27,619 nt of DNA from the IMG/VR virus record IMGVR_UViG_3300028654_000213, positions 1-27,619 of that record. One strand, given 5' to 3'. Position numbers and translations under genes: made by a program. Position 1 is the first letter of the stretch. Each line of letters begins with the position of its first letter. Positions 14,578 to 21,545 of this stretch are shown here, piece after piece. The notes under the pieces were generated by a model that did no database searches, was not told the origin of the DNA, and saw only the letters and a list, made by a program, of their open reading frames with translations. The stretch is from a virus.

Positions 14578-14805
14578 TTATTTTCTACCGAAGATAACTT
14601 CCTTCGCGTCATTATCGCCTTCGTTTAACCACTTGTCAGCCCCTTCAGGGCACTGTGCGCCTTCTTCATGCCACATAACTTTTCTAACGTACGCTTTGTT
14701 TTCGTCTTTAGGACCTGCCCCGAGTACGTAGCATCCACCGCATACAGTCATGCCGCAGGCTTTACAAATAAATTCAGGGTTTACTTTGCAACAAAGCTTG
14801 TTCAT
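14578..14805 (-). CDS. Small Cys-rich LCC-family protein G
   Basis: 75 aa from ATG 14805, in an ATGA overlap with gene H and with GGCGAG upstream. MNKLCCKVNPEFI is followed by C-K-A-C-x4-C-G-G-C, a full set. The tail is Lys/Glu-rich with one further Cys (QCPEG). Among members it is closest in layout to F and T (same MNKLCC start). Confidence 0.72.
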   Translation of the reverse strand: MNKLCCKVNPEFICKACGMTVCGGCYVLGAGPKDENKAYVRKVMWHEEGAQCPEGADKWLNEGDNDAKEVIFGRK

Positions 14806-15173
14806 CTTCTCGCCTTAATTAGGGATATTGTTCTTCTACAACGCACGTATTCGCAATCGTCATGAGGTTTTATTGTATGTGAATGACATAGTATACAAAT
14901 TTTATTACCGCAAGCACATAGGACTTGGGGATTAAGAATGCAGCAAAGGCTGAGCTTCACTTTCTTAATAACAGTGTTATATCGCTCATGAGTCTCTATC
15001 TTGTACCCGTATTCGTAACATCTGTAACAGGCTATGGCTGAAACACCTGGACTTATTTGCCCAAGCACTCTTTTATGATCGGCACAGGTGTAATGCCCAC
15101 ATACCTTACATTTGGCTGCTGCAGGCTGAAAACATCTGTTACCGTCTCTATCGCTGCAGATGCCAAGCTGCAT
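14802..15173 (-). CDS. Two-module Cys-rich LCC-family protein H
   Basis: 123 aa from ATG 15173, with CAGGAG five bases upstream, 16 nt after tRNA-Val. The N-terminal module has C6, C14, then KCKVCGHYTCADH (C-x2-C-x4-C-x2-H) and ACYRC. The C-terminal half has LCCILNPQVL with C-x-C-x4-C-x2-C, one residue shorter than the family spacing. It shows that fused double modules exist, which supports the idea that E and D may be joined. Confidence 0.7.
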   Translation of the reverse strand: MQLGICSDRDGNRCFQPAAAKCKVCGHYTCADHKRVLGQISPGVSAIACYRCYEYGYKIETHERYNTVIKKVKLSLCCILNPQVLCACGNKICILCHSHTIKPHDDCEYVRCRRTISLIKARR

Positions 15174-15189
15174 ATAGTCTCCTGTGAAA

Positions 15190-15264
15190 TGGTGCCCAGT
15201 GAGGGGATCGAACCCCCGGCCTTCCCCATGTAAAGGGGCTGCGCTACCGCTGCGCCAACTGGGC
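15190..15264 (-). tRNA. tRNA-Val (TAC)
   Basis: 75 nt with encoded CCA. Acceptor GCCCAGT pairs perfectly with ACTGGGC. Anticodon loop TTTACAT gives TAC; the outer pair of the anticodon stem is a G-A mismatch. T-loop is TTCGATC. It is separated from the upstream stop codon by one base. Confidence 0.94.
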
Positions 15265-15265
15265 G

Positions 15266-15457
15266 TTAGTTACCTGTATCTCCGCAAATAGAAGTCTTAG
15301 GAGATAGGTCTAAAGCTTTAACTTCTTCCGGGGATAAAGCGACGAGCATCTGGTCGTCTATCTGTCCGCGGGCAACATCATGAGGATCAAGACCCTTGAG
15401 CTTACAAAAGTCGGGCCACTTACCCTTATGAATTAGATCTGATACGGTTAGCTTCAT
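15266..15457 (-). CDS. Small unknown protein
   Basis: 63 aa from ATG 15457. The sequence is mixed helical (VSDLIHKGKWPDFCKLKGLD, LSPEEVKALDLS) without recognised motifs. AAAGGA lies about 20 nt upstream, too far for a good ribosome site, so start or expression is uncertain. It ends one base before tRNA-Val. Confidence 0.5.
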   Translation of the reverse strand: MKLTVSDLIHKGKWPDFCKLKGLDPHDVARGQIDDQMLVALSPEEVKALDLSPKTSICGDTGN

Positions 15458-15556
15458 AGTGTTTTAATACTTCTATTCCTTTCAATACTGCGCGTACTTA
15501 ATAGATAACGTATTGTTTATACACAACGAGTCATCTACGCGGCGACAATGAATGTA

Positions 15557-15694
15557 TCAGTGTTTGGACATCGCTGTCGCCCAGGAGAGCGACAACAGTC
15601 CGAGACCTACCGTGGCAACAAGTTCTTTACGTACTACCATTAAGAATGTGCAAGCCATTAGAAACAATAAAGTTCTTGCGTCCCACTTGTTCAT
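15557..15694 (-). CDS. Small hydrophobic protein
   Basis: 45 aa from ATG 15694, in an ATGA overlap with the superoxide dismutase stop and with GGAGAAGAACTT just upstream. Two hydrophobic stretches (LLFLMACTFLMVV and VATVGLGLLSLSWAT) around a K-E pair suggest a membrane hairpin. The 99 nt between it and the next gene (15458-15556) hold no other ORF that I can support. Confidence 0.55.
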   Translation of the reverse strand: MNKWDARTLLFLMACTFLMVVRKELVATVGLGLLSLSWATAMSKH

Positions 15695-16272
15695 AAGTTC
15701 TTCTCCACGAAGTTCCAGTTAATAACGTTCCAGGCATTTTCCAGATAAGCTTTCTTATCGTTCTTATGATCTAGGTAATAAGCGTGTTCCCATAGATCCA
15801 CAACAAGTAACGACTTAGCAGTTGTTCCTACAAAATTATCTGCGTCTGGAGTTGTAGCTACCGTTAGACCCAACTTAGATGCGTTGAGCCAAATCCAACC
15901 TGATCCGAAGTGAGCTAAGGCCTTTTCATTAAAGTGGGCCTTCATCTTATCTACATCACCGAAACTTCGCTGAATAAGACTTAAAGTTTTATTACCCGGA
16001 GTAGTCTCTACAGGGCTGAGACTGTTCCAGTAGAACTCATGATTCCATGCCTGAGCCGCCTGTTGGAAGAGAGGATCATACATATCCCTCTGAGTGGATT
16101 CGATTACCTGTTCGAGAGATAAGCCGTCGTACTTATCTGTACTTCCTACGAGCTCATTAACCTTATCGACATACCCTTTATAGTGTTTACCATAATGAGT
16201 CTCCATTGTAACTCTAGAGATGTTAGGTTCTAAAGCGTTAGGAGCAAACGGCAATGGCATCATCTTAAACAT
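15691..16272 (-). CDS. sodB: Superoxide dismutase, Fe/Mn family (Fe-type)
   Basis: 193 aa, full length, from ATG 16272 with GAGGG upstream. The four metal ligands are visible: His26 (THYGKHY), His78 (AWNHEFYW), Asp159 and His163 (VVDLWEHAYY). The context QAAQAWNHEFYW, with Gln at the active-site position, resembles iron enzymes such as E. coli SodB. It converts superoxide to oxygen and peroxide in the cytoplasm; no signal peptide is present. A phage-borne Fe-SOD is unusual and suggests protection of infected cells from oxidative stress. Confidence 0.95.
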   Translation of the reverse strand: MFKMMPLPFAPNALEPNISRVTMETHYGKHYKGYVDKVNELVGSTDKYDGLSLEQVIESTQRDMYDPLFQQAAQAWNHEFYWNSLSPVETTPGNKTLSLIQRSFGDVDKMKAHFNEKALAHFGSGWIWLNASKLGLTVATTPDADNFVGTTAKSLLVVDLWEHAYYLDHKNDKKAYLENAWNVINWNFVEKNL

Positions 16273-16423
16273 CGTATTCCCTCAGATAGGTTCTTATCTC
16301 ATGCCAGGTGTCGCCTATCATTTGAATTCCTAGGTTAGCGAGCTCGAATAGGAGTCCTAGCATTAAGAGTGCAGGAGCGACACATAACGTCAACAGAACT
16401 AGTACTTCTAAAAATAATCCCAT
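16265..16423 (-). CDS. Small membrane protein
   Basis: 52 aa from ATG 16423, just after the previous stop and with GGGA upstream; a TTG at 16462 would lengthen it. MGLFLEVLVLLTLCVAPALLMLGLLF is strongly hydrophobic, one long or two short transmembrane helices, followed by a charged helix (TWHEIRTYLREYD). It overlaps the SOD start by 8 nt. Function unknown. Confidence 0.6.
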   Translation of the reverse strand: MGLFLEVLVLLTLCVAPALLMLGLLFELANLGIQMIGDTWHEIRTYLREYDV

Positions 16424-16425
16424 GT

Positions 16426-16647
16426 TTAAATCCCGTACCACTTCTTTAAGTAATCCGAACAAGCCTCAAGGCTTTTACCCAACTGTTTGATAGAGAACAT
16501 GACAAAGCCCTCATCCTTAGTTGACAGGACTCCTTGCATCCAGGAGCAGACGAAATTCATAAACTCCTTCTCGTGCTCAGTAAGATCCCTGCCAATGAAC
16601 TCAAGGCGAATAGTATCCTTCTGAGTAGTCTCTTTCCGGATAATCAT
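16426..16647 (-). CDS. Small unknown protein
   Basis: 73 aa from ATG 16647, the first gene after the 16664-16692 promoter, with GAGAGG in the short leader. Mixed helix: IRKETTQKDTIRLEFIG, then HEKEFMNFVCSWMQGVL and IKQLGKSLEACSDYL. No motif recognised. It heads the transcript that includes the small membrane protein and superoxide dismutase. Confidence 0.6.
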   Translation of the reverse strand: MIIRKETTQKDTIRLEFIGRDLTEHEKEFMNFVCSWMQGVLSTKDEGFVMFSIKQLGKSLEACSDYLKKWYGI

Positions 16648-16663
16648 TGAGTGGCCTCTCTAT

Positions 16664-16692
16664 ATTATACGAATTGTTTTGATTTTTGTTGC
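16664..16692 (-). promoter_or_regulatory. Promoter, GCAACA-N17-TATAAT
   Basis: GCAACA (16687-16692) and TATAAT (16664-16669) on the minus strand with exactly 17 bases between, and ATTCG before the -10 as in the 2855-2883 copy. It drives the 16647 gene and, by operon, superoxide dismutase. Confidence 0.7.
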
Positions 16693-16696
16693 GGGA

Positions 16697-16978
16697 CTAC
16701 TTAGTGACAGGCAAGGCGAAACCAACTGTACCGCTTGGCTTCTTCTCGGACTTAGCGCCATCCTTCGATGAAGGTTCATTAGAAGGATAAGGTCCAAGCA
16801 AAGCTTCGATTCTCTTATGCACTTCGTACTTGCTAGACATTAGCAAGAAGGCAGTGATGGCAACTGCAGTGAAGCCCCAATTGTCCGCTCGAGTGACAAA
16901 GTACTCGGCAGTAGCGAAGCCCGCAACATACGTCAGACCGGTCTGTAGGATTGAGAGGTACATTAATGTTCGATCCAT
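16697..16978 (-). CDS. Small membrane protein with charged tail
   Basis: 93 aa from ATG 16978, with AAGGAG five bases upstream. Residues about 5-25 and 34-48 (FTAVAITAFLLMSS) are hydrophobic and may be two transmembrane helices. The rest is polar, Pro/Ser/Lys-rich. The layout resembles small phage holins, but no family is recognised. Confidence 0.6.
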   Translation of the reverse strand: MDRTLMYLSILQTGLTYVAGFATAEYFVTRADNWGFTAVAITAFLLMSSKYEVHKRIEALLGPYPSNEPSSKDGAKSEKKPSGTVGFALPVTK

Positions 16979-16987
16979 AAATTCTCC

Positions 16988-17215
16988 TTACTTCCCAGAA
17001 TCGTCTAACATCTTTCTTGCCAATGTCCAAACTTGACTTAAGACCGAACTGATATAGTAACAACTGTAGGTGCACCATACAGCTAAGACCAGGTACATTA
17101 GGTTATGTTGAGGTGCATTTATAGTTTGGAAGCTATAAAAGATCATCCCACATAGGTTCATTATGAACAAGCCTAGCATGAAGAAAACTAAAAACAATCC
17201 CCATAGTGTTCCCAT
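16988..17215 (-). CDS. Small multi-pass membrane protein
   Basis: 75 aa from ATG 17215; an earlier in-frame ATG at 17230 lies inside the preceding gene. GLFLVFFMLGLFIMNLCGMIF and LMYLVLAVWCTYSCYYI form two clear transmembrane helices, with a charged C-terminus (LARKMLDDSGK). It is adjacent to the previous small membrane gene, so they may work together. Function unknown. Confidence 0.6.
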   Translation of the reverse strand: MGTLWGLFLVFFMLGLFIMNLCGMIFYSFQTINAPQHNLMYLVLAVWCTYSCYYISSVLSQVWTLARKMLDDSGK

Positions 17216-17216
17216 T

Positions 17217-17957
17217 TTATTTACCCACAACCAACATAACGCTGGTTTCTTTTGTATTCTGTTCTACAACTGCCACTCTGTGATAGCCGTCGATTAATCT
17301 GTAACCCGATTGTTCCTTTAGAGCAAATCCTCTAGGCTTAATCGGATCAGATATACGGTACTCTTGACCTTGCTTTCCCCAAGCTCTGAGGTCTTTCTTA
17401 TACTGTTCTAAGGCATCATCGTCAAGCTTACGCATCGTCCTAGCTAACTTAGCTAGAGGTACTATCTCAACGGATACCTTCTTTAGGTCAGTTAACTCTG
17501 GAAGCAGGTAAGAGTATTCTTTCTTTAAAGCGAACTTAACCTTTTCAACATCAGAGGGGAGAGATGAAAACGTCTTCAGATCCTCTATGATATCCTTAAC
17601 CTTTTCATCATAGAGAACAATATCTCCCACCTCTTCGCCGTAGTAGCCGCCACTATTGACTCTATCATAAGAGTCCGCCTTACCTGCAGGACCATGCTGA
17701 ATGATTCTATCAAGACAGTAACCTTCGATGTCTGAAGGATACAAATCCGACAACTGTTCTATAATAGCTTTAGGATTAGCATGTTTGATATGAAAGTCAA
17801 CTATACTACCGCACCTACAGATACCTTCTTGATCACATCCCGACGCTTCACAACTGTAGTCGGTATCGTAATCATACTCAGCATGGTATGCGGTATTAGC
17901 TTTTAGACATGCTCTTAAGGTAGCTACATCGTCTCGGCTTACTACTTTAGGTTTCAT
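17217..17957 (-). CDS. ParB/Srx-fold domain protein with Cys-rich N-terminus
   Basis: 246 aa from ATG 17957, immediately after the kinase-phosphatase stop. The C-terminal 50 residues (SDPIKPRGFALKEQ, then YRLIDGYHRVAV) carry the D-G-x-H-R signature of the ParB N-terminal/sulfiredoxin fold, which binds or cleaves nucleotides. The N-terminal third has CEASGCDQEGICRCG, a possible zinc site. The middle is helical. A role in DNA or nucleotide handling is likely, not plasmid partition. Confidence 0.65.
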   Translation of the reverse strand: MKPKVVSRDDVATLRACLKANTAYHAEYDYDTDYSCEASGCDQEGICRCGSIVDFHIKHANPKAIIEQLSDLYPSDIEGYCLDRIIQHGPAGKADSYDRVNSGGYYGEEVGDIVLYDEKVKDIIEDLKTFSSLPSDVEKVKFALKKEYSYLLPELTDLKKVSVEIVPLAKLARTMRKLDDDALEQYKKDLRAWGKQGQEYRISDPIKPRGFALKEQSGYRLIDGYHRVAVVEQNTKETSVMLVVGK

Positions 17958-18830
17958 TTAGAAATCGCCCTCTGCACATTGCAGACAAACGATTCCCCTT
18001 GACCTCCACATATCCACAACCTGTTGTCTGTCATCGACGGCAAAGACAGGTTGGAACTGAGTAAGAATGTCGAAGTCTAAGAGAATCTCTTTGATGATAT
18101 TGTCTTGACGGTGATCTCCGGCACTTCTCATAAAGAGATGTCCGAAGTATAAGTTGTTGTCTTTAAGCCACTTCTCAGTATCTGCCCGTGACTCTTCTCC
18201 GCGACCGCTGCAGAAGATGATCTCATGAGATCCACTGAACTGTCTAACAAGCTCAGCGCACCATTCATTTACGCCGTCACGAGGAATACCTTTGAAGAAG
18301 GCCGGCCAGTTAGGCTTACGTCCTTCAACTCCTTTCTTAACGTAGTGGAGTCTGTGCTCGATGTTACAGAGCGTTCCATCAAGATCGCAAATGATTGCCT
18401 TAGGCTTGTCTTCTCCAACTCCTCCGCCGTAGTCAACGAACTCGATGGAGTCCGCTTCATCCGGAGTAGGCTTGTCATACTTAGCGAAGAAAAGGTTAAT
18501 AGCGCTACGAGCCGAAGCCTCGCTATTAATAGTCTCATGATCCTTACGGGCCATGACTCTATCGAAACAAACCTTGCGGGGAACCCTGAAGACGCGGATA
18601 GTAACTCTATACCCGATCGCTTTAGCGGGAGTAATGTATCTAGCCCGCTGAACCTTATCGAAGCCCATACGGTCGACGATAACATCCTCTCCACGGTTGA
18701 TAGCTTCGTTAAAGAGACGAAGATGATCTTTACCCTGAGCGTCCTGATTGATATAAGTACCAGTCAGAGCCTTAGCATGGGTAGACTTACCTGAGCCAGG
18801 AGGTCCAACTAAGACAACGAGATTATGCAT
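17958..18830 (-). CDS. pseT: Polynucleotide 5'-kinase / 3'-phosphatase (T4 Pnkp-like)
   Basis: 290 aa (T4 Pnkp is 301), from ATG 18830 with AGAGGA upstream. Kinase domain: P-loop GPPGSGKST at 9-17 and VIVDRMGFDKVQRARY near 50-65. Phosphatase domain: the HAD motif ICDLDGTL at 147-154, SGRGEESRADTEKW and the late Asp pair in VFAVDDR. It phosphorylates 5'-OH and removes 3' or cyclic phosphates from RNA ends, making ends for the ligase at 13462-14574. In T4 these two enzymes repair tRNA cleaved by host anticodon nucleases. Domain order matches T4. Confidence 0.93.
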   Translation of the reverse strand: MHNLVVLVGPPGSGKSTHAKALTGTYINQDAQGKDHLRLFNEAINRGEDVIVDRMGFDKVQRARYITPAKAIGYRVTIRVFRVPRKVCFDRVMARKDHETINSEASARSAINLFFAKYDKPTPDEADSIEFVDYGGGVGEDKPKAIICDLDGTLCNIEHRLHYVKKGVEGRKPNWPAFFKGIPRDGVNEWCAELVRQFSGSHEIIFCSGRGEESRADTEKWLKDNNLYFGHLFMRSAGDHRQDNIIKEILLDFDILTQFQPVFAVDDRQQVVDMWRSRGIVCLQCAEGDF

Positions 18831-19305
18831 TTGATTCCTCTGTTAGATCAACTTTGGTTGCAGGCCGATGCAAACCTATTACATCTTTTATACCTACGTA
18901 ATGCTTCTCTAGATCTGCTTTACAAGTCTCTACGTGCTTTCTAAACTCTTCTACGGGATACTGCTCATACAATCCCCATCTAGGAGTCAGAGGACATCTA
19001 TACGTCTTAGGAGCGTCAGGGCTAAAGTCCGGAGAGTGTAGCCCGCACCAAGCTGAACCTGTAGCAACTCTACACTTCTTACTACAGGGGTTACAAACTT
19101 CATTGCTACAGTAACCCCAACCCGTTACGCCCGTAGTAGGTATCGAAGCACTTCCGCTAAAGTATTTATGGCAATTCTGGAAGCTACCACCCTTCTTACT
19201 ATAGTAGTTATAATGTCTCGTGCATAGACGTGTATCGCAATCAAAGCATATATGCGTAGGACTTATTAAACAACATAGTCGTTGAGCCGACGTAAGCTTC
19301 TTCAT
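18823..19305 (-). CDS. Long Cys-rich LCC-family protein I
   Basis: 160 aa, the longest member. MKKLTSAQRLCCLISPTHI is followed by C-F-D-C-x4-C-T-R-H. A second Cys-rich zone, YCSNEVCNPCSKKC with later C and H residues (WCGLH), and a third part (TYRCPLTPRWG...HVETC) could bind further metal. It overlaps the kinase-phosphatase start by 8 nt and has only a weak ribosome site. Confidence 0.7.
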   Translation of the reverse strand: MKKLTSAQRLCCLISPTHICFDCDTRLCTRHYNYYSKKGGSFQNCHKYFSGSASIPTTGVTGWGYCSNEVCNPCSKKCRVATGSAWCGLHSPDFSPDAPKTYRCPLTPRWGLYEQYPVEEFRKHVETCKADLEKHYVGIKDVIGLHRPATKVDLTEESNA

Positions 19306-19308
19306 AGT

Positions 19309-19488
19309 TTATTTCTTTCGTTTCTTCCGAGGCTTAACAAACATAGGACATGTTCTGGGTCGAGACTCTTTTTCATTGGTCCCGAAGTAGACACAGTGAG
19401 GAACGCAATGCCATCCAGGATTAGCTAGTATCGTAAATGAGATATAGCCATTGCCTGCTCTCTTGACCGGAACAATTTTACAAGTCAT
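19309..19488 (-). CDS. Small basic Cys-containing protein
   Basis: 59 aa from ATG 19488, with GGAGG four bases upstream. It contains TCKIVPVKRAGNGYISF, then WHCVPHCVYFG and RPRTCPMF, four Cys and two His that could make a zinc site, and ends PRKKRKK. No LCC motif. It ends 3 nt before gene I. Confidence 0.55.
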   Translation of the reverse strand: MTCKIVPVKRAGNGYISFTILANPGWHCVPHCVYFGTNEKESRPRTCPMFVKPRKKRKK

Positions 19489-19503
19489 CAGTCCTCCAAC
19501 TCT

Positions 19504-19857
19504 TTACGCCACCCTTCTTTTTCTTTTGCTCTTCGGTACTTCTTTTTGTCTTCGACGACCTTGGTCACCGGATTTAAAACTCCCCACGACTTCCTTATAC
19601 GGACCTTGGTCTTCTTGGGCTTCTTGATTTTCATAGAATGCTAACCTATATCTTGTGGGCGTAGAGTCGATATCTTGCCACACCACAGCTAAAGGATCTC
19701 CCTTGCAATGGTAATAATAATTAGTAGCCGGTCGAGGAAAGATATGTTCTTGTAAACGATCTATGTGCTTACTACACAAAGAGTATTCACAGTGACATAT
19801 TACTTCAGGATTGATTATGCAACATAGCTTAGGTTTGAAAGCTCTAATGTGGCCCAT
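19504..19857 (-). CDS. Cys-rich LCC-family protein J with basic tail
   Basis: 117 aa from ATG 19857, with TGAGGAAG upstream. KPKLCCIINPEVI is followed by C-H-C-x4-C-S-K-H, one residue shorter between the first pair than most members (as in H). The C-terminus is strongly basic (GRRRQKEVPKSKRKRR), suggesting nucleic-acid binding. It overlaps the preceding gene by 14 nt. Confidence 0.7.
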   Translation of the reverse strand: MGHIRAFKPKLCCIINPEVICHCEYSLCSKHIDRLQEHIFPRPATNYYYHCKGDPLAVVWQDIDSTPTRYRLAFYENQEAQEDQGPYKEVVGSFKSGDQGRRRQKEVPKSKRKRRVA

Positions 19858-20341
19858 GATCTAATAGCTTCCTCAAGACGTTACCCTTGATTCTATTAAA
19901 CGTCTTAGTCGGGATAACTTTTAAGAAGGCCTCATCAGTAATACCTGCAAGCTTTAGTTCTGAAACTAATTCCGAATAGCAGGTGATATAAGATAACTTT
20001 GGCCGATAGATATTACCATTGATGGCATCATCTACTTCAGTAATAGAAAGTAACGCTTCTCTATAGGCTCCCCTGACAGAGAACCACTTACCTTTGATCT
20101 TGAAGAGGTTAGTACGAATATGTCCTGAGGTAGGAGACCCTGTACACTGGTCGGGACAGTCTGAGTAGGCACCGCAACCTTCGCGCTTATTGCCATCTAG
20201 ATCCCATACGCCTGTGCACTGCGTTAGTCCTAGCTTCTCTATATTGGTAGGCAGAATCTTTGTCTGGTAGGTAACCTCTGATCGCTCTAACTCGTCATTC
20301 ACAAGATTCTCCAGTATATGCAACAAATTGCCATCCGGCAT
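19844..20341 (-). CDS. Unknown protein, 165 aa
   Basis: It starts at ATG 20341 inside the end of gene K (47-nt overlap). The centre has several Cys (TQCTGVWDLDG, EGCGAYSDCPDQC) that may form a metal site, then KGKWFSVRGAYREALLS. The C-terminus is helical and basic (TFNRIKGNVLRKLL). No family recognised. No strong ribosome site, so coupling to K is likely. Confidence 0.55.
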   Translation of the reverse strand: MPDGNLLHILENLVNDELERSEVTYQTKILPTNIEKLGLTQCTGVWDLDGNKREGCGAYSDCPDQCTGSPTSGHIRTNLFKIKGKWFSVRGAYREALLSITEVDDAINGNIYRPKLSYITCYSELVSELKLAGITDEAFLKVIPTKTFNRIKGNVLRKLLDHGPH

Positions 20342-20579
20342 CTAACGGATTGTCTTCATCATTATCAAGAGGATCAAATACAACCATGCCTGCAACGGGG
20401 CACCTCCAGATAGGCTCTGCTATCGGAGATCCTTCTGCTCTAGTCTTTCGTTTGAGACCCGAGTGGGATCTTCCGCATTCAGGTTCCCATCCATAATCCT
20501 GAGCGCAGGATTCACACCACTTCTGGCCACAGGGTAGACAATGACCTCGTGGTGAGACGGTACAACAGAGTTTATTCAT
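20295..20579 (-). CDS. Small Cys-rich LCC-family protein K, directly after tRNA-Pro
   Basis: 94 aa from ATG 20579. Only TTT separates the CCA of tRNA-Pro (20583) from the ATG, so processed mRNA would have a 3-nt leader and there is no ribosome site. MNKLCCTVSPRGH is followed by C-L-P-C-x4-C-E-S-C. Tail contains two more Cys and an acidic segment (DPLDNDEDNPLD). Confidence 0.75.
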   Translation of the reverse strand: MNKLCCTVSPRGHCLPCGQKWCESCAQDYGWEPECGRSHSGLKRKTRAEGSPIAEPIWRCPVAGMVVFDPLDNDEDNPLDAGWQFVAYTGESCE

Positions 20580-20582
20580 AAA

Positions 20583-20656
20583 TGGTCAGGGCGCCTGGAA
20601 TCGAACCAAGGTCTTATCCTTCCAAGGGAGATATGCTACCATTGCACCACGCCCTG
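20583..20656 (-). tRNA. tRNA-Pro (TGG)
   Basis: 74 nt with encoded CCA. Acceptor CAGGGCG pairs with CGCCCTG; C1-G72 is typical of bacterial tRNA-Pro. Anticodon loop CTTGGAA gives TGG; the anticodon stem has a mismatch. It starts 1 nt after the stop of gene L and is followed 3 nt later by gene K. Confidence 0.93.
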
Positions 20657-20657
20657 C

Positions 20658-20834
20658 TTAATACTTCTTATAACACTCTTTACAATATTCTATTTCAAAC
20701 GAAAGCACGCCGTCATCGGTTGAATAGTCTGTCTCTTCCCATAGACGCCACTGTATACACTGATCACACAAATTCTTACTACAGTCTTGACACTGGTAAA
20801 GATCGTCTGCCAACAAGCACGCTAAGCATTCCAT
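20658..20834 (-). CDS. Small Cys-rich family protein L (tandem copy of M)
   Basis: 58 aa from ATG 20834, directly following the TAG stop of M in the same frame. It begins MECLACLLADD, as M begins MECLACLLSGE, then C-Q-D-C-x4-C-D-Q-C and a terminal C-K-E-C. LAC replaces LCC. It is a tandem duplicate of M that kept its cysteines while the rest diverged. It has no ribosome site of its own; expression may be by reinitiation or TAG readthrough. Confidence 0.7.
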   Translation of the reverse strand: MECLACLLADDLYQCQDCSKNLCDQCIQWRLWEETDYSTDDGVLSFEIEYCKECYKKY

Positions 20835-21020
20835 CTAATACCATCCGTCACGTTCATTCACGCAGTTCTGACAACAGACACCTGTAAAGGAAGCATGGCC
20901 ATCATCTGATACATATTCGCCATAAGGTATCTCTATACTTAAAGAGTGATCATCACATAGTTGCTTTTCACAATCGTAACACTGTGATTCTCCGGAAAGT
21001 AAGCATGCCAGACATTCCAT
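20835..21020 (-). CDS. Small Cys-rich family protein M, directly after tRNA-Arg
   Basis: 61 aa from ATG 21020, seven A/T bases (AAATTTT) after the discriminator base of tRNA-Arg and without a ribosome site. MECLACLLSGESQ is followed by C-Y-D-C-x4-C-D-D-H, then C-C-Q-N-C near the end. The stop TAG touches the ATG of L. Confidence 0.72.
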   Translation of the reverse strand: MECLACLLSGESQCYDCEKQLCDDHSLSIEIPYGEYVSDDGHASFTGVCCQNCVNERDGWY

Positions 21021-21027
21021 AAAATTT

Positions 21028-21098
21028 TGCCCCTATACAGATTCAAACTGTAATAAGGCGGGTTAGAGCCGCCTGCTTTATCGTTAAGCTATAGGGGC
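21028..21098 (-). tRNA. tRNA-Arg (TCT), unusual elbow
   Basis: 71 nt, no encoded CCA. Acceptor GCCCCTA/TAGGGGC and anticodon stem GGCGG/CCGCC are perfect; loop CTCTAAC gives TCT. The D-loop lacks the usual GG (it reads TTAACGATAA) and the T-loop is TTTGAAT, lacking the conserved C56, so the D-loop/T-loop contact is altered. Confidence 0.88.
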
Positions 21099-21104
21099 GA
21101 ACAC

Positions 21105-21290
21105 TTAGTCGTCTTCGGGCTTCTCTATCTCGTAACACTCAATACAATAATGAACGGTATCCGTCGAGAAACAACTTCCGCATTTACAACCGAGCTCTCT
21201 TGATTCTTTAAGACAAGGTTTAGAATGAGTTTCACAAACCTTTTGTTCACATGAATAACACTGGTCTATACTATTTAGTACGCAGCACAA
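21105..21290 (-). CDS. Cys-rich LCC-family protein N (amber at codon 3 or TTG start)
   Basis: 61 aa if started at TTG 21290. A well-placed ATG at 21308 with GGAG seven bases upstream is in frame, but codon 3 is TAG: M-S-stop-K-E-E-L-C-C. So either the gene was broken by a point mutation, is read by amber suppression, or begins at TTG. The core is LCCVLNSIDQ then C-Y-S-C-x4-C-E-T-H. A second Cys cluster, GCKCGSC...YCIEC, resembles another zinc site. Confidence 0.6.
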   Translation of the reverse strand: MCCVLNSIDQCYSCEQKVCETHSKPCLKESRELGCKCGSCFSTDTVHYCIECYEIEKPEDD

Positions 21291-21310
21291 CTCTTCCTTC
21301 TATGACATTT

Positions 21311-21541
21311 TTATTCTCCTTGAGTAATACCTTCACTATCGACATATAACGTTTGTAATTTAATAGAACCATTATTAGAAGCTTCTTGGGCAAACCTTAT
21401 AGCGTCCCCATAGTCACCCCTAATAATATACCATCCCTTATCGCTAAGATGCTTTACATGATCCATAGCACATGTCCGGCACATATCTTCATCACACCCT
21501 TTACATTTTATTAAAGGGCTAAGAGTGCAACATAGTTTCAT
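21311..21541 (-). CDS. Small Cys-rich LCC-family protein O, directly after tRNA-Leu
   Basis: 76 aa from ATG 21541, with only ATTT between the tRNA-Leu CCA and the ATG and no ribosome site. MKLCCTLSPLIK is followed by C-K-G-C-x4-C-R-T-C. The tail has no further Cys and looks like a small alpha/beta extension (GWYIIRGDYGDAIRFAQ). Confidence 0.75.
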   Translation of the reverse strand: MKLCCTLSPLIKCKGCDEDMCRTCAMDHVKHLSDKGWYIIRGDYGDAIRFAQEASNNGSIKLQTLYVDSEGITQGE

Positions 21542-21545
21542 AAAT

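Noticed and set aside
18225-18794. Long plus-strand ORF (189 codons) opposite the kinase-phosphatase
   Set aside because: It is wholly antisense to a gene with clear motifs in both domains; no start signals or recognisable domain.
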